Assembly (NCBI GenBank): GCA_018292915.2
Contig: JACVVK020000199.1
Location: 545,001 to 609,000 of the forward strand
Length of the DNA: 64,000 bases
Reading direction: 5' to 3'
Source of the DNA: Batillaria attramentaria
Taxonomy: Eukaryota > Mollusca > Gastropoda > Batillariidae
The first letter of the stretch is position 1. Each line of letters starts with the position of its first letter. Below the pieces are notes generated by a model. It searched no databases. It was not told where the DNA came from and saw nothing but the letters and a program-made list of their open reading frames with translations. A program made the position numbers and the translations under genes. This document shows positions 1-10,920 of the stretch, in pieces.

Positions 1-354
1 GACTCCGTCGAGTCAGGACATCTGCAAAGTAAAGAGATACCAGACGTTACAGTAGCTAATGCTTCCATTTCTATGCTCACAGATCGTTCTAAGTAGAATT
101 TGAGTGTTCGACCGCTCGCACAAAGTGTAAACAACATTGTGTCGCATCAGTTAAGAGCTGTACTAATCATCAAGATAGAGTATTTCGAGCGTACAGGCGC
201 ACTCGATGAAACCGGCAAAGAGTTTTCGGCAGTTGGAGCAGACGGAAAAACAACAGCAACGACGACGACGACGACAACAACAACAACAACAAAAACTGAA
301 GCCGGGAATATTGTCTTGCGGCCCTCAATAACTTTCTCTGTGTCCTTCGGTTAG

Positions 355-450
355 CTGGCATTTTCATCGTTGCCCCGTCTTTGATACTGATCACCCGTAT
401 GTGGTGGACGGAGAAGGACGTTAAACCCCCAAAACACCCACCCACCCACC
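355..450 (+). repeat. SINE-A fragment (3' part)
   Basis: Matches the 3' half of the SINE-A family defined by the full copies at 5196 and 6271: cgttgccccgtctttgat, gtggtgga, ggacgttaaaccccc, then CCCACCC repeats. The tRNA-like head is absent. Confidence 0.75.
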
Positions 451-2455
451 CTCTTCGGTTAATTCCATTTTACGTCTTTTTAATCCTAGCCCCACTTATA
501 AACTCCAGTCCCCAGTTTGTACACCACCGGCAAGTCGCAATGCATACACCTTTCTCCTTTCTCCTGCCACGCCGGGGTACAAAAATAATCACAATGCAGC
601 GGCTAGGTCAGTATACAGCGGGCTTAAGCACAGCGTGATATACAATCTATCAATACACAATTCGTCAGTTAGACATTTATTGCGGTCTCTCCTGCCTTAC
701 CTGTGCCCGCCATGGCGTATATCAAACAACTCAGACCACACCTGGGCCCGTATGTAGTAGTCGAGCTTAGCGCTTTTAGCCCTGGGTTAGAGTCTAACCT
801 CGAACTAAACTAGCTCTAGGTTAAATATTCTTTTGTTTTTTGTTTTAAATCAAGAAGCGGACCCATTCCAGCAAGGTGCCTAAGACGTTATAAAAGGATT
901 TTTTTTTTCATCCTATCTTCGCTTTTTTTAAACTTAATTTTGCTTTTGGGTTTCTTTTGTCCTAGTCTGGGTTAGGCCCGTAGCCGTGGGTTAAATTAAC
1001 CTCGACTTTTACAGGGAGTGCCAATGAAAAATCGCATAACGCACGCACTGTGCGTGGTGAAACCACTACAGAAATTACCTTATCGGTGCTGACGTCCTTA
1101 TCGCATACAATGGAGTGATAATGCAAGTCTTCAAACGCTCTATGAATAGTGGCGTGGGGTAAATCAAAATGGGAAGAGTGTTTCCGATGTTACCACCATT
1201 CAAAAGTTTTGCTGACCAAGTCCAATGTTTCAGTGAAATAAATAATTATCAATTCAAATTCAAATGAAAAAATATTTAATTGGCCATTTTAATAACAGGT
1301 ATAAAATGGACAATCGTCTTTGGACTCACAGATCGAAACAAAATAAGAATGAGAAATGAAGATTCTACGTCAATAAAATCAGCATCAAACTGGTTTGACG
1401 TGTGCAATAACTTAAGAAAATCAGTCACTGACACAGCAAATTCATCTCACACAATCACAGTCTAAAAATCATCGAAGCATTCCATGTACACATAGGTAGC
1501 AATCAATTAATCAATTTATTAATTATCCTCTCTCTCTCTCTCTCTCTCTCTAAGTTTCCAAATTCATAAACTTCAAACAAATTCTACAAGACACGCTTAT
1601 CTGACCATATACATAGAAATGTGTTACATACATGTTTTTGAAATATTTGAGAGGACTTTAAAGTTCTTACTTGGCATACAGCCAGTATCATCAGCACATG
1701 CCACATATGTATTGAATTGTTTATCGTGTGTAGTTTTCTCTCCTTCATTTCCCTTACATTGTTTATACATTTTAAATTTTTTATTGTTTGTTTGTTTTTT
1801 TTGATGTTGTTTTCTTTTTTCAGTACCCTTTAATGTAGAATAGCATGACAGCATGTAAGATAGGCAGCAATGCCTAAATGCTCTATCCTGAATTAAAAAA
1901 AAAAAACAACAACAAAAAAAACCGTCATCATCATCTCTCTCTCTCTCTTACAGTAACGTGTTTGTGAAAGTCGTTTGTGGTTGATAAACTACTTCCCGTC
2001 TTTCAAACCGACCAATCAAAATCCAAGGAGTGTTTCCAGTGCTACTCACTCCAGCGTAAAGACATGTGCATACTCATTATTATTTCAAGTATATATAAAC
2101 GATCGTTGTCAAACTTTTGAATCGTAGTTGCACGGGAAAAACTCTCGCCGTCTTGAACGCTAACACAACAATGTATTTTCAGTTTACGGTCTGCTAAATT
2201 AACTGAAGGTTTAAGCCGCATTAACACATACTACCCTCCCAATGGATAAAGCACAGAATGGGATAGTAAGCACTCTGTCACCCCGATGATGACAATACGT
2301 TTCAACAGCCGGACAGCTGCAGTACGGGTATTGTGAAAGCTTTACTAGTGTGGCCGCACACGGATTAAAAAAAACAAAAACAAATCAGCGAATACCTACG
2401 CTAACCACAGTGCTTCACCTAGCTTATCGCCTGGGGTTGTTGATTTTCCGATTGA
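451..2455. other. Non-coding stretch
   Basis: Besides the MITE-like element, this holds a CT microsatellite (1527-1551), A/T-rich filler and a short poly-A with a CT run (1890-1950). No gene was recognised on either strand. Confidence 0.5.
743..1015. repeat. MITE-like element, GGGCCCG family, copy 1
   Basis: About 270 bp, homologous to 38381-38640 and 56701-56993 along its full length (shared blocks: ttccagcaaggtgcct, gtctgggttaggc, ggttaaattaacctcga). Its right terminus has decayed compared with the other copies. Confidence 0.7.
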
Positions 2456-2730
2456 TCCCCCCCCCCCCCCAAAAAAAAAAAAAAAAAAACAACCCAAAAA
2501 AACAAACAAAACAACAAAACAAAACAAAAAAACCAACAACAAAAAACTCAAAAAGCAAACAAACGTCCAAAACAAACAAACAAAATACACAACAAAAAAG
2601 AACAAAACAACAAAAACGATACCAAAAAAACCCAACAACCAAACCAAACAAAACAACAACCAAACCAAACAAAACAACAACCAAACCAAACCAAACAACA
2701 ACCAAAGAACATAAACAAAAACAACTGTCC
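2456..2730. repeat. Poly-C/poly-A and A+C-only low-complexity tract
   Basis: A C run, an A run, then about 250 bp built almost only from A and C (CAAA, AACC, CCAAA motifs) with very few G or T. Open frames here are compositional artefacts. The structure resembles the expanded tail of the SINE at 23777-24001. Confidence 0.8.
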
Positions 2731-2847
2731 TGTTTTTGTTGTTGTTGTTGTTGTTGTTTTGCCGTGTCTCTGATATCACTTTAATTTTATTTTATGTAGT
2801 GGAAAAAGGACAATGATCCCCAGTCCCAAAACCAGCCAACCTTAGCC

Positions 2848-3120
2848 AACCTGGGCTTGTAAAGCGGTGGTGGACTCTCAATGCTCGGGTCGTGAGTTCG
2901 AATCTCGGGCTCAAAGCAACAGATTAGTGTTGGCTGTTCCTTCGTTGCTCTGTCTTTCTTATCACCCAGTCAGCTAATCACCTCACAGCTCAGTCTTGCT
3001 TTTAATGACGTCAGTCATCTTTGTCTCTCCCCTCTACTACTGCCGCAACAATATATACACGGGCAAAATTTACACACTTACGCTTAAGGGCCAAAAGCCA
3101 TAGGACGTAAAGCAAGCTAA
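2848..3120 (+). repeat. Diverged tRNA-derived SINE (type D)
   Basis: A tRNA-like head (atgctcgggtcgtgagttcg, B-box-like) is followed by a body and a 3' end (gccataggacgtaaagcaag ctaatgatga) that recurs inverted at 45833-45880. Confidence 0.6.
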
Positions 3121-3140
3121 TGATGACACACTTACGGTTA

Positions 3141-3486
3141 GGGGAGTTGGTGGCTCAACGGTTTGAGCGTTGGACTCGAGACCGAAAGGTCTCGGTTTCG
3201 AATCGAGACAGGGACAAAAATTTGTACAGGCCTTATTCACGTTGCCCCGCTTCCACTGACTGTAAACTGGATCTGTTTGTGTAACTTGTCCATTACCGTC
3301 AAGGATACATAAAAATGTGTCCGACCTCAGTGGCAGTCTGACTGGATTGAATAAGTGTTCAGCTGGACTGTTCAGTTAGGGTAGCTATCGCCTCCCTCCG
3401 TGACCTGCCCCTTCGGGCCGTCTCCAATCATCTCGTTGTAGTGGGGACGATAAACCCCAGCAAACCAAACCAAACCAAACCAAACC
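3141..3486 (+). repeat. tRNA-derived SINE (type C) with (CAAAC)n tail
   Basis: The head folds like a tRNA with a B-box-like ggtttcgaatcg. A body of about 270 bp follows, and the 3' end is a CAAAC pentamer array (3461-3486). A body fragment (tggattg...cagctggactgttca) recurs at about 51787-51815. The tRNA part is fused to the body, so it is not a functional tRNA gene. Confidence 0.75.
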
Positions 3487-4325
3487 ATGAACACTTAGGG
3501 CAGGCGCTACGGAGTGATTTCTCGTGTTCGTGTGGCGCAGGGACACAAAATTAACCGTGGGGTCATGTTTGGCGCTTATTTGGGGTACTAAGTTGTGTGC
3601 AAACAACAGCGTGTTGTGTAGGATCTGGACGGGTAGCCCTAGTGGGATCCTTGTTCCGCTATGACCATGTTTGGCCAGTGTGCTAGTCTGTAGTGATTTT
3701 TGTTGTCATGAAAAAGCGTGATTTTTGTGTTATGTAGGTCAGGGTGCATGCCAGGCGGTCACAAAAAGAGGCAAGCTGCCAGTGAAGCTGGAACTTTTTT
3801 TTCCACAGAGGTGGGGCACAAGTGAGGCAAGCGGATTTGTGCGAACTGCCTCTCTGGCCTAAAGAGAAAGTAGACGTGCATTACTCCAGTGAGGCTTGAG
3901 CGGAAAGAAGAAATTCAATTTGTTTTTAAACCCCAGTTAGGTGCGTGCCTTTGAATGGTCTGTTCATGGTAGTACATGTAATTGTATTCTAGACTGAAGC
4001 ATTTTTAGAGGTGACTATGATGCCTGAGGCTAATAGGGAATATATAGGCATTTTGAGGCCTTGTGTATTTGTGTCTTTCGGCCTGTGTTTTGTTAGACTT
4101 ATTTACACCGGCTGTTGGGAACGACAACCTGGGCTTGGCCAGTGGTAAGAGACAAAGACCCTGACGGAAACAGAGGCCAGTAACACTCCTTGAAAACTGT
4201 GATTAATTTCTGGCTGGCATGCACGCTTTGTCGGAAAGCAGTGGCAACAAATCTTGAGGGGTTTAGCAAACAGGAGGTAACGTCAATGATAAGACTTCAA
4301 CAACAAAGACATGCTTCTTTATTAG

Positions 4326-4326
<1 letters not shown>

Positions 4327-4364
<38 letters not shown>

Positions 4365-4378
4365 TGTGTGTGTGTGTG

Positions 4379-4466
<88 letters not shown>
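4327..4466. repeat. (TG)n microsatellite
   Basis: About 140 bp of TG with rare interruptions (GA, GC). Confidence 0.95.
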
Positions 4467-4467
<1 letters not shown>

Positions 4468-5182
4468 TTTTGAGCATTCTCAGTACAGTTCGACAGAACC
4501 TGGCAGAAATAATGAAGTCTCGCTGGCTGACAACGTAACAATTCACAATGTCACGAACTACAGTGTATATTTAAAATTACGTAATGGAAGACTCGTGGTT
4601 GGCTATCTCTGTTCTCTCAATCACTTTCGACGCCATCACTTGCCACACAAATAATGACACAGAGTTACACATCCTTACACTGACTCCCCTCCCCCTCCCA
4701 CCCCCCCCCCCCCTCCTCTTCATACACACACACCCTTTATACAATCGCCAGATTCCTCCAGATTGTACATGTGAAAAGAAAAACAAATTGCCTACCGTAT
4801 CACTTGCAAATCGAGAGACCGACTACAGACAGTGTGGCCAAAAGCGAAGACCTGTGCGTGTGCGACTGATGTACCGATCAGCTGTAACGGGTTCAATGTA
4901 CTTTGGTCGAAAACCCTCTCCATTGTTCGGGTGGTTCACACCAAGACCCACAAGGTTCTCCCCGTCACCTGACGGCTACGACTACGAAGGGTGCCGTCTT
5001 GCACAAAGCCACGAACACTTTCAAAAGTATGCCTCGGTGTGCTGGCAGGATACCATATCCTCTGTGCTATACAGGGTCCTTGGTTATACACGGTAGGGCC
5101 TATACCCACTTTGCAAACCACTCCCGTAAGATTGCCACAAAGATATGGGTATATATACATGTACTTAGGCGGTGTGTAGTGG

Positions 5183-5381
5183 GCAACTGAGTAACGGGGA
5201 GCCGTGGTGGCCGAATGGTAGAGCGTTGGACTTCCAATGCTCAAGTCGTGAGTTCGAATCCCGGCTGGGGCCAAATATTTGTGCCGGCTTTTTCATCAGT
5301 CGTTGCCCCGTCCTTTGATATGACCCGTATGTGGTGGAAAAGGACGTTAAACCCCCAAACACCCACCCGCAACTGAGTAAC
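5183..5381 (+). repeat. Full SINE-A copy with 13-bp target-site duplication
   Basis: The element spans 5196-5368: tRNA-like head (ggccgaatggtagagcg; gagttcgaatcc), a middle (gtgccggctttttcatc, cgttgccccgtc) and a tail (ggacgttaaacccccaaaca cccaccc). It is flanked by exact repeats gcaactgagtaac at 5183-5195 and 5369-5381. Confidence 0.92.
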
Positions 5382-6256
5382 AGATTTTATATTTCAACAA
5401 TTACACGGTATAACTTGTCCACAGTATTTTCGAAGCCGCTATCTCTGTTATAACTTGATTACACGGGTATTTATAGCATGCGTGTAATGTGTAACTGAGT
5501 AACAGGCGAACGGGTACATGTGTGATTACATGAAGTTACGCTTACAGAATAATTATGATCTCTGATATCAGTGATATTTTCATGATATCCATTCAAGTAC
5601 TCACCATTTTTTCTGCGTCGATGAGTTAAAACCGACAGACCAAAGTTAAAAGTTCAAGCACGCAGCAAAGGTTCACCCCTGTCTGGCCGTCGGGTACGTA
5701 CACACACATAAACACATACACACACACCGGCTGGTCGTGTAAAAACACGGAAGGGATACGCAGTGACTGTTCGCCTGATCCCCAATTCGGCAAAAGCCCG
5801 CACAAGGCGGCGTCACGTGCTACCATAGCGACGATCACATGACCGGGCTTGTCGCGTCTGCTCTGTCAGTCCGCCGTGTGACAGATGTCAATTTCAGCGA
5901 GCCCGATATCGCCGTGTCCGGCGCTGTGTTTATCGATTCTGATCGAACACAGCGCGTTCTCCTTATGGGAATCGGCCGGCTTAGGTAAATCTACCGCAGC
6001 GTGAAAGTGGTCTTACAGGTGTCCGTAATACGGTGGCACTTTACACAGCGCCGATCAAGCGTGACCGCTGTGCCGGCAGTATAGCATTTCCTCTAATCCG
6101 ATCCGGGTCATTCTATCGCCCGCTTTAATCGTTATCAGGTTTGGCACATGGCAGAAAAAAAAGTGGCCCTGAGGGTGTACGTTTTTGTTGCATTCTCAGG
6201 TAATGTGAGCTCAATCCATATGTAATCAATACTGCTCATATTGCTGTTTGCAGAAT
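5382..6256. other. Non-coding; CpG-rich block
   Basis: No gene recognised. About 5755-6070 is unusually rich in CpG and in cgtcacgtg/ccgg words compared with its surroundings and could be a promoter, but no adjoining exon could be supported. Confidence 0.3.
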
Positions 6257-6465
6257 CTCGTTACATTGTCTAGGAGCCGAGGTGGCCGAACGGTAGAACG
6301 TTGGACGTCTAATGCTCGGGTCGTGAGTTCGTATCCCGGCTGGAGCCAGATATTTGTGCTGGCTTTTTCATCGTTGCCCCGTCTTTGATATCGCCCGTAT
6401 GTCTATGTGATGGAAAAGGATGTTAAACCCCCAAACACCCACTCACCCACCCTCGTTACATTGTC
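6257..6465 (+). repeat. Full SINE-A copy with 14-bp target-site duplication
   Basis: Element 6271-6451, flanked by ctcgttacattgtc at 6257-6270 and 6452-6465. The head, body and ACCC-rich tail match the 5196 copy. Confidence 0.92.
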
Positions 6466-9179
6466 CCTCCCACCCCCCACCCCCACCACACACACACACC
6501 CCTCCACCTCTCTTGTCCTCCACTCCGCCCAACTACTAATTATTCCACCAGGGGACCTACATAGAAAAATATGTAGGTCCCTGATTCCACTAACCGTGAC
6601 CTATGACTGTGTCACGTCAACATAGAAATCCAGTCATCAGTATCTCGGCAATTTCTCTGAGGTATGTCATAATTAAATACATGTACTGAGGTGCTTACAA
6701 CCGGTTTTCGGCGAGCTGGTCACTCGACACGATGCACAGGGTGGGTTATGAACTGTAGGGGGAAAGGGGGGGGGGGGCAGGGAGGAGGGGGGGGGGGGTG
6801 CGGCGGGTATACGTGGGGTGTACCATGAGTAATGTCCTAAATCCATTCACAACTTCATAAGGAAATCTTTATGACTGATAAAGTGGTTACCCCTAACCAA
6901 CGAACAGAACAACTGAGACCGGCGGCTGGTATTACTCGTAATCAGCGTTTTAGCCAGATAACTTGACAGAGCCAAATGGCTCTGCAACGTCTAGTCAGTA
7001 GTGACAGAGAACGTTACGTGACTTCGTTATACAATAATGGCATCATCATCAAGCGTAAACCAATCAGATCATGTCAGTGGCTGGACAAAAACTGATTCAG
7101 TAATGCAAACCATTATTGATTGTGCCGAATTTCAGAGCAACACGGTGCCTTTTCCTGTGATTTGTTCCTCAGTCGAAGGTGACCCTGTTGTCTTTGATGT
7201 ATTGCCTGAGAAATTGACATTGACTGCTAGATATTCTTCAGTGTACGACGGTTCTTTCCATACTAAGTCTTCTAGTTCGTGCATGGTCGGCAAACGCCTA
7301 ACGAAGACTGAACTAAACTCCAGCAAATCTTCCTGCTGTACAAAAATACAGGTACATGAGTACTAGCCAGTGCTGAGTCAGTTACGTTCAGGGTCACAGA
7401 CAGAATCGTAACAAGAGGGGCAGGATCTCCATTTCTTGGACCATCTACCCTACAATCTCCCCGCGTCCAGTATCCGACGACCATTGGCATTTTGCTACAC
7501 GGAAAGAGAAGCTTTAAGTCAGTGCAGCTGGGACTATGATGTAAGCCGGGCCTTTACTGACAAGGCCGGCCGGCCCTGGTCTGGCCTCAGTCCAGTCTAC
7601 TGCAACTGAAGCCACAATTTCACAGTTCAACACTGACTATAGGCCTGATTCAACGGTACCAGATTTATCTTCTCAGTCAGTCACTGATGTGAAGGCGGCC
7701 GGTTAAAACTCTGCACTGGAGGGGTGATAACAGTTTTAAGAACACGCAGAAGGTTTGGTGGCGTTACTGTGTGACGTTCACTCGTCAGTTTCAGTCGTTA
7801 CAGCACTGCCAGGGACACTGACTACTTCTGGTCACTTCACTGTACCAGCTGACACCTCGGCCTCGTATTTCAACACAAGGAGGAATGGCCCCATCCCATA
7901 AAGTTGTTTCTCCAAATTTAATGTTATTTTGTCAGGCTGCCACGGTTTTTATTGTTGTTGTTGCCAGTGGTTTTCTCTCTCTCTCTTTAAGTCTGTAAGA
8001 CCTATCAAAGACAGTAGATCCGCTACGCTATAGCGGATCTAGAATCTTAGGCCGAGAGAGAGGGACTGATGACGTCAATTCTGTGACTGAACTAAACACT
8101 GATTTGACGTCAGCCGGCTTCACTGACGCAGGCCCGGCGTCTGAGGATGCTTGTTCATGTCTTGTTATTTTCCTGTAAGCGTTGTGACTTCCCCGACTGA
8201 ATTCATTAATTTTCACGTAAAATCTGGAACTGAGATCAGTGTAGAGCGCTGATGAAATCAGTGTCGGAGACAGTGAATGACGCCATATTTGCAGATTTTG
8301 TCTGTGACCGACTGACGGAACCCAACATCATTTGACGTCAGCCTCAGTAACGGCGCCGCTGGTCCGAGTCCTCTGAGATGATGCTTGTTCATGTCTTGTG
8401 ACTGTTTCAAGTCCCTGTTGCATTTGTGACTTCCCTGAACTAGTGAATTAATTTAAAATCTGGAAGACTAGACTGAGGCCTGGTGAAATTGACGTGGACT
8501 CACTCGCGGAACACCGTCCTTGAAATGTACTTACGAAATCGCATACTGACTTGGAACTCTTTTCAACGGTGACTGTGACCGGTCCGGCAGTCGGCTTCTC
8601 GCAGAAACTGACTTGAAAAAATATGCTTAAGCTGTGTAATTCTTGAGGCTAAACTTGAGCTATACTAGTGCAGTAGTTCCTGTCCGCATATGTGCAGTTG
8701 CTGGACCGGCTGAGTCACTCAATGTCACACGGTGACAGTGACGTGACAAATCAGTGAAATCAGTGCCGGGATCAGTCACGGTGATGACGGAGTAATTCCA
8801 GTTGAAGGACTGAGTCTTCGGCCGAGTCAGTTGTCGTGTTGTCAGTCAGTGTCATGCTGACTGACTAGGTACTCAGTGTGATTTGGCCTTATTTGCAAAC
8901 GGCACCCCTACCTCGGCAACATTTTTTTTTTAACACTTACTATACTGACAAAATTTGTCAGCCGGAGACGGATACAGAGCTGTGCTACGCGGCCGGAATA
9001 CAGTCAGTTAGTATACTAGTAACTGATTGGATCATCGAACTTCCAAAGTAGTCTAGAACTGAACTCAGTCAGCCGTGACTGAACTATGCCGCATCAGTTT
9101 GAACAACTTTTTCGTCAAAATACGTAACATGGCCGATTTCTTTATATGGGCGATAACTGACTCTTCTAAAATTCGGCAA
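6466..9179. other. Non-coding, CAGT/ACTGA-rich region with internal duplication
   Basis: Poly-G/poly-C runs lie at 6480-6800. A 109-codon open frame at 7037-7366 lacks any recognisable domain; it ends just past a possible donor (atacag/gtacat) and could be an alternative first exon, but I cannot support it. From about 7.5 to 9.1 kb the DNA is rich in cagtcactga-type words. 8102-8232 and 8330-8475 are diverged tandem copies. Confidence 0.4.
8102..8475. repeat. Diverged tandem duplication, about 228-bp period
   Basis: Both halves contain atttgacgtcagcc, then gatgcttgttcatgtcttgt, ttgtgacttccc, gaatt and aaaatctggaa in the same order, with small indels. Confidence 0.75.
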
Positions 9180-9305
9180 ACTCTGCCGGCCCGGGAGCAT
9201 AATATTATGACAGCCCATTTCATCTCAGAGAGAGAGAGAGAGAGAGAGAGCGTCACGTGACGATTCGAAACGTCATATCCGCTACAGTTTGGGGGACATG
9301 TCAAG
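9180..9305 (+). promoter_or_regulatory. Possible first exon/promoter of the zinc-finger gene
   Basis: A CpG-containing stretch with a GA microsatellite, the 12-bp palindrome CGTCACGTGACG (9251-9262, E-box/USF-like), then a good donor (aag/gtacgt) after 9305, 1.6 kb upstream of the coding start. It would splice to the acceptor at 10854-10855. Inferred from motifs only. Confidence 0.25.
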
Positions 9306-9946
9306 GTACGTTGTGTGTTGGGAGTTAAAATGCAACCGTTTGTTTATGGTATTTTTGCATGGAGGAACCGATCTTGCCCTAAGTCGATCCATTTAGTTCA
9401 GTAAATAATGTTTGACTGCTCCAGTAGGGTGGGAACCCTGATGGATGTTGTTGCGGGAAAGATTCCGTTAGCGAACAACCGACATTTTTGTAGCCGTTTT
9501 CAACCTCCCCTCGTGCGAGAGCCCGTAACCGAAAGCAGCATTTAGCAGCGATCTAGGCGTGTGTGTGGTGCACAGATTCTCAATAAATGTACATATCAAC
9601 GGTATCAAGAAGTCCGAAACAATGAAAGAAACACGGTAAATCACAGAGTAGCTGAAGTCTCGTTCTGGACTTGATGCTAACGGCCAGGATCAACACGGAT
9701 GTTGCTGAAAACTTCAACTGCGTGCTAACTTCAGCGCGCACTCCGGGCGCAGTTGCGTGGTCGTTTGCGCTGCTGCACAACCGAAACTTTAAATTTCGTC
9801 AACCACAACTGACATTATAGCGACCGTGAAGTCAACCTTCATTGTAACGTCTGTACGATCAAACGTGTTTGCATTTAGATGCTTGATCTGAAACCAATTT
9901 TCAGAGCGGACACCACAAACGTACAAACATGGTCCCTCAGTTAGTC

Positions 9947-10330
9947 AATAATAATAATTGATATTTATATGGCGCTTATACTTAGCAAGCTCTAAGCGCT
10001 TACACAGTTAATGAAAATCAGACATACATAATGGCTCTGATGAAAATGAAATAAAATGGCATGAAAATAATGCCAGAGAGAACATTCAGACACAGCAGTT
10101 GTTGCAACTACACACAGAGTTCTGTCAATCCCACATAAGTGTTGCTGGGCTGAGAACAAGTGTGTTTTGACTGCAGTTATAAAGGTGGGGGCCGATTCTA
10201 TATGCCTGATGCTTTTTGAAAGAGTGTTCCGAAGGGTGGGTCCTTGGTGTGAAAACGACCAGTTCTGTGGCATCTAATCACCCATTCACATGTGGAAATG
10301 CATAGTTCTTCGTACTGTCGGCTTGCCATT
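9947..10330. repeat. Dispersed repeat beginning with AAT array
   Basis: Starts with (AAT)n, then gatatttatatggcgctta. The right part (tttgaaagagtgttccgaag) is of the same general type as 52100-52570. It is an unclassified interspersed repeat. Confidence 0.5.
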
Positions 10331-10779
10331 CTTGGATCATCTGAGCTAAGTGTCATGTGGGTACAGGGCTGGGCATAATATTCTGTTCAGTTAATTTTAA
10401 AATCATGATTTTTTTTTTTTTTTTTTTTTTGTATTTTAGTATCCACTCTTCAGCACATTTAAAGCACAGCAGAGTAGTTTTAGTGCTCGACTTGTGGCTG
10501 TCATGTGTAGCACCAAACGATTCAGGCGTTCTTTTGTACCAACAGCAATACGCCTGTACAACAAATCTGTATAATCAGTTGGGGATGTTTTCGCTGTATC
10601 GCTTCTGTGTGTGTGTGCGTGTGCGTGTTTGAGACTTAAGTACAGGAATGCGAGGTGGTGTGTGTGTGTGTGTGTGTGTGTGAGTACACAAGACTTTCAT
10701 TTGTGTGTGTGTGAAGTTTTAAGTTTTTCATAGGTGTGCGTGACTGAGGCTTCTGTTAGTGCAAGTTATATTTTTTTTA

Positions 10780-10853
10780 TTATTATTTTTAATGATTATT
10801 TTTATGTTGGCTCATAATTTCCCATCTGGGATTAATAAAGGAATTTGAATTTC
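10780..10853 (+). repeat. LINE 3'-tail-like sequence before the 5' UTR acceptor
   Basis: cccatctgggattaataaag followed by GAATTTGAATT resembles the 3' ends of CR1/L2-type LINEs. A similar tail is at 61160-61220. The acceptor tttcag that would open the zinc-finger coding exon overlaps its end. Confidence 0.5.
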
Positions 10854-10920
10854 AGAAATGGACACTGAACTCTCCTTGTAACTTCATGGACTATAATGTT
10901 AGCAACAGTCACCAGTTAGT

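Noticed and set aside
2350..2784. 144-codon Lys/Thr/Asn/Gln-rich open frame
   Set aside because: It arises from the A/C-only tract, which lacks stop codons by composition. Similar cases are 53467-53874, 57013-57315 and 40550-40960.
3141..3215. tRNA gene
   Set aside because: The A/B-box head is fused to a long SINE body and tail. The other tRNA-like stretches (5196, 6271, 11585, 11941, 16950, 19193, 23777) are likewise SINE heads.
4263..4546. Open frames of His-Thr or Cys-Val repeats
   Set aside because: They are translations of the TG/CA microsatellite. The same applies at 29330-29668, 47699-48295 and 54577-54850.
4584..5096. 170-codon plus-strand open frame
   Set aside because: It spans a poly-C/CA tract and unique sequence without any recognisable domain or splice context.
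7037..7366. 109-codon gene of unknown function
   Set aside because: No domain, no matching minimal gene structure and it sits in repeat-biased sequence. Kept only as a remote alternative first exon.
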